Source of the DNA: Nitrosomonadaceae bacterium
Lineage (GTDB): Bacteria > Pseudomonadota > Gammaproteobacteria > Burkholderiales > Nitrosomonadaceae
Length of the DNA: 48,627 nt
Direction: 5' to 3'
NCBI GenBank assembly: GCA_014190895.1
Contig: BJGV01000011.1
Coordinates: forward strand, 1 to 48,627
Below the pieces are notes generated by a model. It made no database searches, had not been told where the DNA came from, and saw nothing but the letters and a program-made list of their open reading frames with translations. This document shows, piece by piece, positions 38,463-47,935 of the stretch (positions within the stretch are counted from its first letter, which is position 1; each line of letters starts with the position of its first letter). The translations under genes and the position numbers were made by a program.

Positions 38463-38927
38463 TTACTGGATAGGTGTTGAATCTTCTGAATTTTTCTCAG
38501 GAACGCCAAAGAAATTCAAAGGTTTTTCTCCGGATAAATTTTCTGGAGTAATCCTGTAATCTCCTTTCATAGTGGTTTGCCAAATATTTTGCGCGGCAAC
38601 ATCATCCCCGCCTGTCAAAAGATAAGCAAAACCACCTACAATCCCCCCCCCAACTGCAAATGCAGCCTTAAGCGGAAAATATATGAGCGTTGTTGTGGCT
38701 GAGGCTATTTCCTCAGCGGTACTGGAGACTGTCTGTTGTTGTGGGACTTTAGGAGGTGATCCGGCGCTCTTCTCAAGAGGACTTACTGGCAGAGTATTCT
38801 CGGCTTGAGTTATTGATGGACAGAAACACATAAAGATAACAATAGTAGCAGCAAAAAAATTTAACGGTCGATTAAAATTTAGTTTTTTTATACAAACAAA
38901 AAGAAATTGTCCGATTCTCTTCTCCAT
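38463..38927 (-). CDS. Hypothetical exported protein with a glycine-rich membrane segment
   Basis: 154 residues. A long signal sequence (about 1-42, hydrophobic core NFFAATIVIFMCFCPSITQA) is followed by a low-complexity Pro/Ser/Thr stretch and one Gly-rich hydrophobic segment (about 80-105: LIYFPLKAAFAVGGGIVGGFAYLLTGG). A conserved-looking tail follows, AQNIWQTTMKGDYRITPENLSGEKPLNFFG. I do not recognise the family. It could be a periplasmic or outer-membrane-associated accessory protein. It stands alone, with non-coding gaps of 362 and 296 bp on either side, and an AGGAGG-like element lies close to the ATG. Confidence 0.68.
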   Translation of the reverse strand: MEKRIGQFLFVCIKKLNFNRPLNFFAATIVIFMCFCPSITQAENTLPVSPLEKSAGSPPKVPQQQTVSSTAEEIASATTTLIYFPLKAAFAVGGGIVGGFAYLLTGGDDVAAQNIWQTTMKGDYRITPENLSGEKPLNFFGVPEKNSEDSTPIQ

Positions 38928-39223
38928 AATAGCCTCCTTTCTTACTTTTTAAGATTGTTATAATAGCTCCACTCTAATACAAATTCTTTGATAAAAGTTA
39001 TGGCCAGAATATACCGGATGATGATGATAGTCTATCTAATTTTTTATAAGAAAATAACACCAACATTTTTTAAAAAATTACAACGACCAGATAGCTCTAA
39101 AATTGTGTCAACCTACCGTGTTAATTGACAAAAAAAGTAAATAGCAATTCATTTATATGCTGAATTAAAATCGTTCATTTTTCACAAAAATCTTTATTCA
39201 TCATTTACAATTAACCCATTAAA

Positions 39224-40120
39224 TTATACCCAATCCTTACCAATTAGAAAATTTCTATAAAGTTTTTCCTCTTCACTTCCTGACTCAGGTTCCCAACTAT
39301 AACGCCATTTTACAATGGGCGGTAATGACATCAAGATAGATTCGGCACGTCCACCAGTTTGTAAGCCAAATAAAGTTCCGCGATCCCATACTAGATTAAA
39401 TTCTACGTAACGCCCGCGACGATATGCCTGAAAATCACGTTCATGCTCACTATAGGACATGTTCAGACGTCGTTCCAAAATTGGTACATAGGCAAGAAGA
39501 AAATGGTTGCCCACACTTTTAGTCAAATTAAAGCAGGTATTAAAATCTGGTTGACTTAGATCATCAAAGAAAATGCCTCCAATGCCACGTGGTTCTTTGC
39601 GATGTTTTAAATAGAAATATTGATCGCACCATTTTTTAAAATGAGGGTGATAGTTGTCACCAAAGGGTTGAAGTGCGTCTTTGCAAGTCTGGTGGAAATG
39701 CCTGGCATCTTCTTCGAAACCATAATATGGCGTTAAATCCATTCCGCCACCGAACCACCATACCGACTCTGCGCCTTCCTTACTGGCTTCCAAAAAACGT
39801 ACGTTCAGATGTACTGTGGGCGCGTATGGATTATATGGATGCAAAACGATTGAAACGCCCATCGCTTCAAACGAACGTCCCGATAGTTCTGGTCGTGCTG
39901 CAGTCGCAGATGCCGGTAATCCCTGACCAAATACATGGGAATAATTTACTCCGCCTCGCTCAAAAACATTACCTCGTTCCATCACGCAACTCAATCCACC
40001 CCCGCCCTCTGAACGCTCCCATCTATCGCGTCTAAAGAGCGTACCATCTAATTTCTCCAAACATTCAACAATGCGTTCCTGCAACTCAAAGAGAAAAGTT
40101 CTGACTATTAGCGTATTCAT
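39224..40120 (-). CDS. hemF: Oxygen-dependent coproporphyrinogen III oxidase HemF
   Basis: Converts coproporphyrinogen III to protoporphyrinogen IX with O2, the aerobic step of heme synthesis. Motifs: [79 protein letters not shown] and [31 protein letters not shown]. The 298 residues match the family length. The gene follows purD after a 60-bp gap. It indicates an aerobic host that makes heme, in line with the ccm operon. Confidence 0.97.
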   Translation of the reverse strand: MNTLIVRTFLFELQERIVECLEKLDGTLFRRDRWERSEGGGGLSCVMERGNVFERGGVNYSHVFGQGLPASATAARPELSGRSFEAMGVSIVLHPYNPYAPTVHLNVRFLEASKEGAESVWWFGGGMDLTPYYGFEEDARHFHQTCKDALQPFGDNYHPHFKKWCDQYFYLKHRKEPRGIGGIFFDDLSQPDFNTCFNLTKSVGNHFLLAYVPILERRLNMSYSEHERDFQAYRRGRYVEFNLVWDRGTLFGLQTGGRAESILMSLPPIVKWRYSWEPESGSEEEKLYRNFLIGKDWV

Positions 40121-40180
40121 ATATATTCCAGATTATGATCTATACCCATATATCCAATATAACAGTTATTATTTTTAACA

Positions 40181-41473
40181 CTAATCAATGGCTAAATGTC
40201 CAATATCATGTCTCATTTGACACCCATCGAAATGAATTCTTTCGGTAATCTTATAGGCGCGAAGTTGTGCTGTCTTAACACTATCCCCTAATGCTGTAAC
40301 ACACAGCACTCGACCTCCCGTAGTTACTATTTCTTGCCCATTATTACCACCTATGGCGGTACCTGCATGAAATATATAAAAATCTTTTTTTAATTTTTCA
40401 GTGACAGTAAAATCTAAAAGGCCGTGAATTATATCTCCCTTACGGGACATCTCCGGATAGCCGCAAGTCGCCATCACTACACCAAGTGCAACACGACAAT
40501 CCCAATTAATATCTATTTTGTCGAGCATCTCATCTATTGCATGCTCTATCAATACCGATAAATCACTTTTCAACCGTAGCATAATAGGTTGGGTCTCTGG
40601 ATCACCCATGCGACAATTAAACTCTAACACCTTAATCTCGCCATTTTTAGAAATCATTAAACCAGCATAAAGAAAACCTGTGTAGTGTTCGCCCTCTTGT
40701 TCCATACCGCTCATGACTGGTTGGATTACCTCGCACATTATTCTGGCATGTAATTCAAGAGTAATGACCGGTGCAGGAGAATGCGCCCCCATGCCGCCTG
40801 TATTCGGTCCATTATCTCCATCTTTCAAACGTTTATGATCTTGACTAGTGGCAAGCGGCAATACATGACGACCATCGATCATAACAATAAAACTCACCTC
40901 CTCCCCTTCCAAAAATTCTTCAATCACAATTTTTAAACCTGCAGAACCCATACTACGGTTGACTAATATTGCATCTATCGCGAGATGCGCATCTGTTAAG
41001 GTCATAGCAACTACTACGCCTTTACCCGCAGCAAGACCGTCAGCCTTGATAACGATAGGCACATTCTTATGGTTTATAAATTCGTGGGCTTTGACTGGAT
41101 CACTAAAAGTGGCATAAGCAGCGGTAGGAATACCATGCCGATACATAAAGGCCTTCGAGTAATTTTTAGAGGTCTCTAATCTTGCGGCTTGTTTAGTCGG
41201 GCCGAATATTTTTAACCCAGCTGCGCGAAAAATATCTACAATGCCTTCTGCCAAAAATGCTTCTGAACCAACCACTGTAAAAGCAATAGATTCATTTTTA
41301 GCAAACTCTAGAAGACCCTGGATAGTAATTATTGGGAGATTTTCTAAACCTTCTTCGAGTGCTGTACCAGCATTACCTGGAGCAACAAAAACCTTTGAAA
41401 TACGTGGGGATTGTTTTAATTTCCATGCTAGCGCATGCTCTCTGCCACCGCCACCAATAACAAGTAGCCTCAT
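40181..41473 (-). CDS. purD: Phosphoribosylamine-glycine ligase PurD
   Basis: GAR synthetase of purine synthesis, 430 residues, ATP-grasp fold. Features: MRLLVIGGGGREHALAWKL, VAPGNAGTA, VIKADGLAAGKGVVVA, the metal site EFNCRMGDPETQPIM and C-terminal THAGxA-like FHAGTAIGGNN. It lies 80 bp downstream of purH, with which it likely forms an operon. Confidence 0.97.
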   Translation of the reverse strand: MRLLVIGGGGREHALAWKLKQSPRISKVFVAPGNAGTALEEGLENLPIITIQGLLEFAKNESIAFTVVGSEAFLAEGIVDIFRAAGLKIFGPTKQAARLETSKNYSKAFMYRHGIPTAAYATFSDPVKAHEFINHKNVPIVIKADGLAAGKGVVVAMTLTDAHLAIDAILVNRSMGSAGLKIVIEEFLEGEEVSFIVMIDGRHVLPLATSQDHKRLKDGDNGPNTGGMGAHSPAPVITLELHARIMCEVIQPVMSGMEQEGEHYTGFLYAGLMISKNGEIKVLEFNCRMGDPETQPIMLRLKSDLSVLIEHAIDEMLDKIDINWDCRVALGVVMATCGYPEMSRKGDIIHGLLDFTVTEKLKKDFYIFHAGTAIGGNNGQEIVTTGGRVLCVTALGDSVKTAQLRAYKITERIHFDGCQMRHDIGHLAID

Positions 41474-41553
41474 ATCAAAACCTCACAAACTAAAGCGGTG
41501 CAAGAGAAATTATAATCGGTATTTCTAAACACAAAATTATTTTGAACTTATAT

Positions 41554-43113
41554 TTAATGTCTGAAGTGACGCATGCCAGTAAAAATCATTGCTACACCCT
41601 GTTCGTTTGCAGCGGCAATTACTTCCTCATCACGCATACTACCGCCAGGTTGAATAATTGCTTTAGCGCCAGCCTGCACTACAATATCTAATCCATCGCG
41701 GAATGGAAAAAATGCATCTGAAGCGACTGCTGAGCCGATCAAGGTGAGTTTTGCGTTCTTTGCTTTAATTGAAGCAATACGAGCGCTATCCACTCTACTC
41801 ATCTGTCCTGCGCCTATGCCAAGTGTTTGGCCATTCCTACAAAATACAATGGCATTGGACTTAACAAATTTTGCTACGCGCCATGAAAATAATAAGTCCT
41901 GTAACTGTTGTGGTGTTGGCTGAACCTTAGTCACTACTTTCAATTGATCGGCAACTATATTTAGATTATCTGGGGTCTGTACTAACAATCCGCCACCTAT
42001 GCGTTTAAAATCAAGCGTATTGCAATCAATATGGGGTGATAAAATCAGTACACGTACATTAATTTTTTGACTGAAAACGCGCTGAGCTTCTGCAGTGACT
42101 ACTGGCGCGATTATTACCTCAACAAATTGTTTCATTATTGCTTCCGCAACAGAATCATCAATTCCACGATTAAAGGCGATAATACCGCCAAACGCAGATG
42201 TGGGATCAGTAGCAAGGGCTAATTTATATGCGGCAAGAGGTGTCTCAGCTACAGCTACACCGCAAGGATTGGCATGTTTAATAATGACGCATGCTGGCAA
42301 ATCGAAGGTCTTAACACACTCCCATGCGGCATCTGCATCGGCAATGTTGTTATAAGACAGCTCCTTTCCTTGCAATTGAGCGTAATTAGCAAGTCCGCCA
42401 GGGGTTGGTACAAGATCACGATAAAATGCGGCCCTCTGATGAGGATTCTCTCCGTAACGCAAACTTTGAGCAATCTTAAAATTAAGATTAAGACGTTCAG
42501 AAAAAGCTTGGCGTTGCCCGTTAAAGTCAATGGCAGTCAGGTAATTACTAATCGCGCTATCATAAATTGCAGTATAAGAAAAAGCTTTACAGGCAAGTTT
42601 AAAACAAAAATTTTCACTAACCTCGCCTTTAATTATTTGCATCTCATTTAATAGGGAAGCGTAATCTTCTGAATCAGTTACTACTGCAACGTTTTTATAA
42701 TTTTTTGCCGCTCCACGTATCATGGTTGGGCCACCAATATCAATATTTTCAATTGCCTTCTCTAGATCACAATCATCCTGAGCTATGGCCCAACTAAACG
42801 GGTACAGGTTCACCACCACAAGATCAATAGTCGGAATAGCCATTTTTTCCATAGCCATTCTGTGCCCTGGTAATTCTTTTCTGGCTAAAATACCGGCATG
42901 AATTTTTGGATGCAAGGTTTTAACCCGTCCATCGAGCATTTCCGGAAAATTAGTATAATCAGAGACTTCTGTTACATTTATACCAGAATCTCTTAACAAT
43001 TTTGCCGTACCGCCGGTGGAGAGTATGGTCACACCAAACTGACATAAACCTTGCGCAAGTTCGATAATGCCAGTTTTATCAGAAACGCTTATCAAGGCTT
43101 GTTTAATAATCAT
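41554..43113 (-). CDS. purH: Bifunctional AICAR transformylase / IMP cyclohydrolase PurH
   Basis: Catalyses the last two steps of IMP synthesis. The N-terminal cyclohydrolase domain (about 1-195) has [40 protein letters not shown] and [16 protein letters not shown]. The transformylase domain has [28 protein letters not shown] and the C-terminal [17 protein letters not shown] ... [10 protein letters not shown]. The ATG at 43113 gives 519 residues; a GTG at 43122 would add three. A 65-bp gap separates it from fis, and the fis-purH link is a betaproteobacterial trait. Confidence 0.97.
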   Translation of the reverse strand: MIIKQALISVSDKTGIIELAQGLCQFGVTILSTGGTAKLLRDSGINVTEVSDYTNFPEMLDGRVKTLHPKIHAGILARKELPGHRMAMEKMAIPTIDLVVVNLYPFSWAIAQDDCDLEKAIENIDIGGPTMIRGAAKNYKNVAVVTDSEDYASLLNEMQIIKGEVSENFCFKLACKAFSYTAIYDSAISNYLTAIDFNGQRQAFSERLNLNFKIAQSLRYGENPHQRAAFYRDLVPTPGGLANYAQLQGKELSYNNIADADAAWECVKTFDLPACVIIKHANPCGVAVAETPLAAYKLALATDPTSAFGGIIAFNRGIDDSVAEAIMKQFVEVIIAPVVTAEAQRVFSQKINVRVLILSPHIDCNTLDFKRIGGGLLVQTPDNLNIVADQLKVVTKVQPTPQQLQDLLFSWRVAKFVKSNAIVFCRNGQTLGIGAGQMSRVDSARIASIKAKNAKLTLIGSAVASDAFFPFRDGLDIVVQAGAKAIIQPGGSMRDEEVIAAANEQGVAMIFTGMRHFRH

Positions 43114-43178
43114 ATTGTGCACAAATGCGAACTGATATAAAGGTCTTTAATTCATTATCCATCTTGTTACCCAATATT

Positions 43179-43421
43179 CTATTTTATCCGATATTTTTTT
43201 ATTTTATAACGAAGAGTATTGCGATTAATCCCAAGTAATTCAGCGGCACGGGTCTGATTGCCACCGGCAGTTTTCATTACCACTTCAATTAGTGGCTTTT
43301 CTACACTTTGCATGACCATATCGTAAATAGGATGAGATTTTTCGCCATCCAAATCTTTAATATAACCCTCCACCGCTTTAAGTACGCAGAGAGCAATTTG
43401 ATTCTTATTAATAACGCTCAT
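43179..43421 (-). CDS. fis: DNA-binding protein Fis
   Basis: An 80-residue nucleoid protein that bends DNA and activates rRNA promoters. The C-terminal helix-turn-helix GGNQTRAAELLGINRNTLRYKIKKYRI is near-identical to that of other Fis proteins. Betaproteobacterial Fis is shorter than the 98-residue E. coli form, lacking the long N-terminal arm that contacts invertases. The stop of dusB overlaps its start by four bases (ATGA), the same dusB-fis operon as in enterobacteria. Confidence 0.96.
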   Translation of the reverse strand: MSVINKNQIALCVLKAVEGYIKDLDGEKSHPIYDMVMQSVEKPLIEVVMKTAGGNQTRAAELLGINRNTLRYKIKKYRIK

Positions 43422-44431
43422 ACAATTAGTTCCTCGTTTTCAATATAGGCAATTTGCTGCCCATAATCAGCAATTTCATTAAAAAATTCGTTGACTGCAG
43501 ACACCTGTTGTTCAGTGGTTTTTAACAAGTTCATTCCATGACGAAATGTAGCTGAACCGACTAAACCTTTGGTGTACCAAGAAATATGTTTACGCGCAAC
43601 ACGTATACCCGAATATTCCCCATAAAAATCATATAGGTCATATAGATGCTGGATAAGAATGCGATGAATTTCTGTCACTTCTGGCAACGGAAGGTGTCTG
43701 CCGGTGGCCAGATAGTGGCTAATTTCACGAAAAATCCACGGACGTCCCTGAGCAGCCCGTCCGATCATCACAGCATCAGCGCCTGTATAATCTAAGACTT
43801 GTTTGACTTTCTCGGGTGTGCCGATATCACCATTAGCAATAATTGGGATCTTTACCGCGGCTTTTACTGCGGCAATAGTATCGTACTCAGCATACCCAGT
43901 GTAGGCGCAAGCGCGAGTACGGCCATGAATGGCAAGCGCCCGAATGCCTGCATTTTCAGCAATATGGGCTATGACAAGTGCGTTTTTGTGTTGCATATCC
44001 CATCCGGTACGAATCTTTAAGGTGACAGGAATATTCACCGCGCTCACTACTGCATCAAGTATTTTTCCTACTAACAGCTCATCTTTCAATAAAGCAGAAC
44101 CAGCCATTACATTACAAATCTTTTTAGCTGGGCAGCCCATATTAATGTCAATAATTTGTGCCCCCTCTTCTGCATTGTAACGCGCGGCTTTAGCCATCAT
44201 TGCAGGATCAGCGCCGGCAATTTGTACCGAGATTGGATCTACCTCGCCTTCATGGTTAGCCCGACGGCGAGTTTTTTCAGAGCCCCACAAAAGCGAATTA
44301 CTAGACACCATTTCTGACACCGCCATACCTGCGCCCATGTTTTTACATAACTGTCTAAAAGGACGATCAGTCACTCCTGCCATTGGTGCAACTATCAAGT
44401 TATTTTGTAAAATGTGAGAACCGATCTGCAT
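43418..44431 (-). CDS. dusB: tRNA-dihydrouridine synthase DusB
   Basis: FMN enzyme that reduces uridine to dihydrouridine in tRNA. The 337-residue TIM barrel has VAPMAGVTDRPFRQLC, SVQIAGADP, IIDINMGCPAKKICNVMAGSALL (catalytic Cys100), IPVTLKIRTGWD, LAIHGRTRACAYTGYAEYD and GADAVMIGRAAQGRPWIF. The dusB-fis arrangement fixes it as DusB. Confidence 0.96.
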   Translation of the reverse strand: MQIGSHILQNNLIVAPMAGVTDRPFRQLCKNMGAGMAVSEMVSSNSLLWGSEKTRRRANHEGEVDPISVQIAGADPAMMAKAARYNAEEGAQIIDINMGCPAKKICNVMAGSALLKDELLVGKILDAVVSAVNIPVTLKIRTGWDMQHKNALVIAHIAENAGIRALAIHGRTRACAYTGYAEYDTIAAVKAAVKIPIIANGDIGTPEKVKQVLDYTGADAVMIGRAAQGRPWIFREISHYLATGRHLPLPEVTEIHRILIQHLYDLYDFYGEYSGIRVARKHISWYTKGLVGSATFRHGMNLLKTTEQQVSAVNEFFNEIADYGQQIAYIENEELIV

Positions 44432-44623
44432 GGTGCTGATCTAATTTATAAAAAATATAATAAAATAAGGGGGAAGAACCAGATGATATAATTTTAAACC
44501 TATTTCTCTTATCTGAGGGAAGAAATTGTGCTTAACATTGAAAAATTCTGAGTTATCTGAGTTATAACAGTAACACCGATCTAAATTATTGCGGCCTAAA
44601 CCTTACCTCTTAAGCTTTACGAT

Positions 44624-45334
44624 CTAGTCGCAATTTTTATAATCGCTATTCTTACAATTCATCGTCTTCTTCTGTGCTTCATTAATCTGAAAGAGTGTCA
44701 TTTTTTCGGCTAATAAATTTCGACCGTGTTCCGCCAAATTTACGCCCTGAGATGCCGCTAAATCTAACCACATATACGCACGAATATCGTCCTTAGAAAC
44801 GCCCTGCCCTTGACCGTACATTATTCCAAGACTTGCTTGTGCACCAGAACTCCCATGTTCTGCAGCCAAACGATACCATTTTATTGCTTCTTGATAATCC
44901 TGGGTTACACCCTGACCTTGATCGTACATTACGCCTAATCTAAATTGTGCATCTATATGTCCTTGCAAGGAGGCCAAGCGATACCATTTCATTGCTTCTT
45001 GATAATCCTGGGTTACACCCTGACCTTGATCGTACATTACGCCTAACCAAACCTGAGCATCTGCATCTCCTTGCAACGAAGCTAAATGAAACCATTTCAT
45101 GGCCTCCTGATAATTTTTAATCGAGTCAGGGGTGCTGATATGAATCACGGCAAGGTTGTATTGTGCAAGCACGTTTCCTTCTTCTGCCAAAGGCAAAATA
45201 ATTTCTTTTGCTTTTACATAGTCACCCGTAAGATACGCTTGTTGAGCATCAAATAATGGATCGGCCAGAACTTCTCCGATCAAGAAAAACAAAAAAAAAC
45301 AATACGTAATAATATTTTTTACAGAATAATTCAT
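44624..45334 (-). CDS. Secreted Sel1-repeat protein
   Basis: 236 residues with a signal peptide (about 1-24, ending VLADP) and Sel1-like repeats of 36 residues (units of the type AMKWYRLASLQGHIDAQFRLGVMYDQGQGVTQDYQE), four complete or partial copies over about residues 50-210. Such TPR-like solenoids mediate protein contacts; the partner is unknown. The C-terminal tail has two close cysteines (CKNSDYKNC). Two repeat units are nearly identical at the DNA level, pointing to recent duplication. It diverges from the efflux operon czcCBA and is not evidently part of it. Confidence 0.82.
   Translation of the reverse strand: MNYSVKNIITYCFFLFFLIGEVLADPLFDAQQAYLTGDYVKAKEIILPLAEEGNVLAQYNLAVIHISTPDSIKNYQEAMKWFHLASLQGDADAQVWLGVMYDQGQGVTQDYQEAMKWYRLASLQGHIDAQFRLGVMYDQGQGVTQDYQEAIKWYRLAAEHGSSGAQASLGIMYGQGQGVSKDDIRAYMWLDLAASQGVNLAEHGRNLLAEKMTLFQINEAQKKTMNCKNSDYKNCD
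44871..45046 (-). repeat. Recent tandem duplication inside the Sel1 gene
   Basis: A 68-bp block at 44871-44938 is repeated at 44979-45046 with one mismatch. The offset is 108 bp, exactly one 36-residue Sel1 unit, so the copy keeps the frame. The other units are more diverged. Confidence 0.85.
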
Positions 45335-45470
45335 ATCTATATCTTAATGTGTATCCTAAACATATATTAAATTTACTGTAATTAATAAGTTGAGTCTACT
45401 GAGGCTAGCATTATAATAGAATTTAAAATAATAAAATCTTTCTTACGTTTATCTAAAAATTTTTAATAAA

Positions 45471-46781
45471 ATGCTATATCCGAAAAAATTTGTTGGTCTA
45501 ATTTTTTTCCTATGGACTGTTACGCTACAAGCGCAAACAACGTCACTTACAACGCCAGAGAATCTGGTAGTGAACGAACAAGAAGCCATCGCCTTATTCT
45601 ATCAATATAATCTTAGTTTTATTGCAGCAAAATTTAATATTGACACTGCTCGCGCTGAAGAGATAATTGCCGGAGCAATTCCAAATCCAGTTTTTACTTT
45701 TACCGTATCTACATTTTCTCCAAAAATATTCCAAGCGGCTTATCGAGCAAATAATCCCGGTGCGCCATTACCCGCATTTTCACCACAGATCGAGCAACTC
45801 ATTGAAACAGCTGGAAAACGTCGATTAAGAATGGAAAGCAGAGCGTTTGCAACTGAGGCAATTAAATTTGATTTACAAGATACAGCTCGCGTCCTCACTA
45901 ATACCGTGCGACGAAGTTATTATACTTTACTATTGGCGCAAAAAATTTCTCAGGTGGCTGACAATAATTATGAGCATTACCGAGAGATTATACGGGTAAA
46001 CGAAATCAGACTTAAAACAGGTGATATTGCGGCAATCAGTTTTATGCGTATTGAAATTGAGAGTCTCAAGGCTCAGGCTGATCAGGATCAGGCAAGGACG
46101 GCACTGAATCAGGCCAGAGCCGACCTACTGCTTGTATTAGGTTGGCCAGAAAATAGCATGAAAATACTGGCTGCCGAAATTTGGCCCGAAGCAAATCCTG
46201 AAATTGCGTTAGCCGAACAGGATCAACTAGTAGATCATGCTTTAGAAATGCGACCTGATATGCAGTCCGCACGAGCTCGCATTGATCAAGCCAAAAAAAT
46301 GCTCACTCTGGCGGAAAGACTGGTTGTTCCTGATATTACTGTTGGTGGTTTTTATCAACGAGATCCCGGTAATTTCATTACCCAGAGCGGGGGCGTTAGC
46401 ATTAGCATGCCCTTACCCCTCTGGTATCAACAAGAGGGTCAAATTTCGAGTGCTCGCACCAATCTAAATTCTGCTGAACTGGAATTAAAACGGACTAAAC
46501 AGGAAGTACAAACAGAAGTTATGAAGGCTGTATCTTCTTGGCAGAGTGCCAATACTATTGCCAAGCGCTTTGAAGCTTCTGTTATTGATCGAATTGAGAA
46601 ACTACGTAAATCACAAGCCATAGCTTATCAGAAAGGGGCTATAGGATTGCTTGATTTAATTGATGCCGAACGTAATTATAAAATTATGATGTTGGATTAC
46701 TACACTACCCTAGCAAATCGCAGTAGAGCTTGGGCGGATCTATTAATGGCATACGGAGAAGAAACTCAGGTGAAATTATGA
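45471..46781 (+). CDS. czcC: Outer-membrane efflux protein of heavy-metal RND system, CzcC-like
   Basis: A TolC-superfamily outer-membrane channel of 436 residues. A signal peptide (about 1-22) is followed by two OEP repeats of long helices, for example AIKFDLQDTARVLTNTVRRSYYTLLLAQ and ELELKRTKQEVQTEVMKAVSSWQSA, and beta strands with GGFYQRDPG. The family is assigned from the partners: a metal-type membrane-fusion protein and HME-RND pump follow. Its stop overlaps the czcB start by four bases (ATGA). The metal (Co, Zn, Cd, Cu or Ag) cannot be told from this subunit. Confidence 0.87.
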   Translation: MLYPKKFVGLIFFLWTVTLQAQTTSLTTPENLVVNEQEAIALFYQYNLSFIAAKFNIDTARAEEIIAGAIPNPVFTFTVSTFSPKIFQAAYRANNPGAPLPAFSPQIEQLIETAGKRRLRMESRAFATEAIKFDLQDTARVLTNTVRRSYYTLLLAQKISQVADNNYEHYREIIRVNEIRLKTGDIAAISFMRIEIESLKAQADQDQARTALNQARADLLLVLGWPENSMKILAAEIWPEANPEIALAEQDQLVDHALEMRPDMQSARARIDQAKKMLTLAERLVVPDITVGGFYQRDPGNFITQSGGVSISMPLPLWYQQEGQISSARTNLNSAELELKRTKQEVQTEVMKAVSSWQSANTIAKRFEASVIDRIEKLRKSQAIAYQKGAIGLLDLIDAERNYKIMMLDYYTTLANRSRAWADLLMAYGEETQVKL

Positions 46782-47935
46782 ATACGAAACTTTGTTTCTA
46801 TGCGCGATTATTTACTGGGTTACTTGGATTATCTCTAATAGCCTGTCAACCACAAAATAAGGAGGTTCAACAGAAAATCCCTGATCAAAAAAAAGATGAG
46901 GTGATCCTTCATCCAGACTCACCCAAACATGCTTATATTAAAGAAATGGTGGCGACACTAGTACAGCGCCCGCTGATGGACCCAGTCACAGGTAAAATTA
47001 CTTATGATGAAACTCTTACTGCCCGTGTTTCTTCACCTATTGCTGGGCGAGTCATTGGATCTATTAGCGCCTTGGGTTCTCTTGTACAAAAGGGCGACAC
47101 GCTTGCTGAATTAGATAGTCCAGAACTAGGAGGCGCTCAATCCGATTATGCTGCTGCAACGGCTGATTTAAATTTGGCTAAACATGCCTTTGAAAGAATG
47201 CAAGAACTCTACTCCAACGGCATTACTCCGCTAAAAGAATTAGAACAAACAGAAGATAATCTAACTCGCGCTCAGAGCGAAGCAGAACGAGCTCGTCTAA
47301 AATTAGTTAATCTTGGCGCTCGTGGCAAGCGTATGGATAATCATTTTACCCTGCGTGCGCCTGTTACAGGCATTGTCACCGAACGCAACATCAACCCAGG
47401 AATGGAAATCAGGTCCGATTTGATCGCGCCTCTCTTTGTAATTACTGATCTGAATCAATTGTGGGTGCAAATGGATATCTTTGAGAAAGATATTGGTCTC
47501 ATTCATGTCGGTGCTTTAGTACATCTACGCGTGTCCGCTTACCCTAAAGAGTATTTTACGGCAACCATCAGTTACATTAGCCAGGTAGTAGATGAAGTAT
47601 CGCGTACGGTCAAAGTACGGTGCACTCTACCCAACCATGACTCTCGATTATTACCTGCCATGTTTGCTACAATCGAAGTACAAAGCGACCTCAATGATCT
47701 CGTAATAGTTGTGCCCCTAACCGCACTTTTTACTGAGGATAACTCTGACTGGTTATACGTAAATACAGGTGACTATCACTACCACAAACGTCCAGTCAAG
47801 ACAGGATTACGTCTCAAAGGACGAGCTGTAATACTTGAGGGTTTGCAACCCGGTGAAAATTTAGTCACTGATGGCGCTCTATTACTACGTACCGAACAAG
47901 ATGCAGAACAAAAAAGTGACAAAGAAACACTGTGA
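46778..47935 (+). CDS. czcB: Periplasmic adaptor of heavy-metal RND efflux, CzcB-like, lipoprotein
   Basis: A membrane-fusion protein that joins the RND pump and the outer-membrane channel. The ATG at 46778 overlaps the czcC stop. The N-terminus is a lipoprotein signal with the lipobox LSLIAC (Cys23), so it is anchored by lipid. The biotinyl-lipoyl half-motifs flank a helical hairpin (ARVSSPIAGRVIGSISALGSLVQKG ... FTLRAPVTGIVTERNINPG), then a beta barrel (LWVQMDIFEKDIGLIHVG). It has 385 residues. No N-terminal His-rich metal-binding region is seen. Confidence 0.9.
   Translation: MNTKLCFYARLFTGLLGLSLIACQPQNKEVQQKIPDQKKDEVILHPDSPKHAYIKEMVATLVQRPLMDPVTGKITYDETLTARVSSPIAGRVIGSISALGSLVQKGDTLAELDSPELGGAQSDYAAATADLNLAKHAFERMQELYSNGITPLKELEQTEDNLTRAQSEAERARLKLVNLGARGKRMDNHFTLRAPVTGIVTERNINPGMEIRSDLIAPLFVITDLNQLWVQMDIFEKDIGLIHVGALVHLRVSAYPKEYFTATISYISQVVDEVSRTVKVRCTLPNHDSRLLPAMFATIEVQSDLNDLVIVVPLTALFTEDNSDWLYVNTGDYHYHKRPVKTGLRLKGRAVILEGLQPGENLVTDGALLLRTEQDAEQKSDKETL

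Noticed and set aside
39673-40035. Plus-strand ORF of 120 codons opposite hemF
   Set aside because: Lies wholly within a well-conserved hemF and reads as an antisense shadow.
42274-42651. Plus-strand ORF of 125 codons opposite purH
   Set aside because: Antisense shadow of the purH transformylase domain with no ribosome-binding site.
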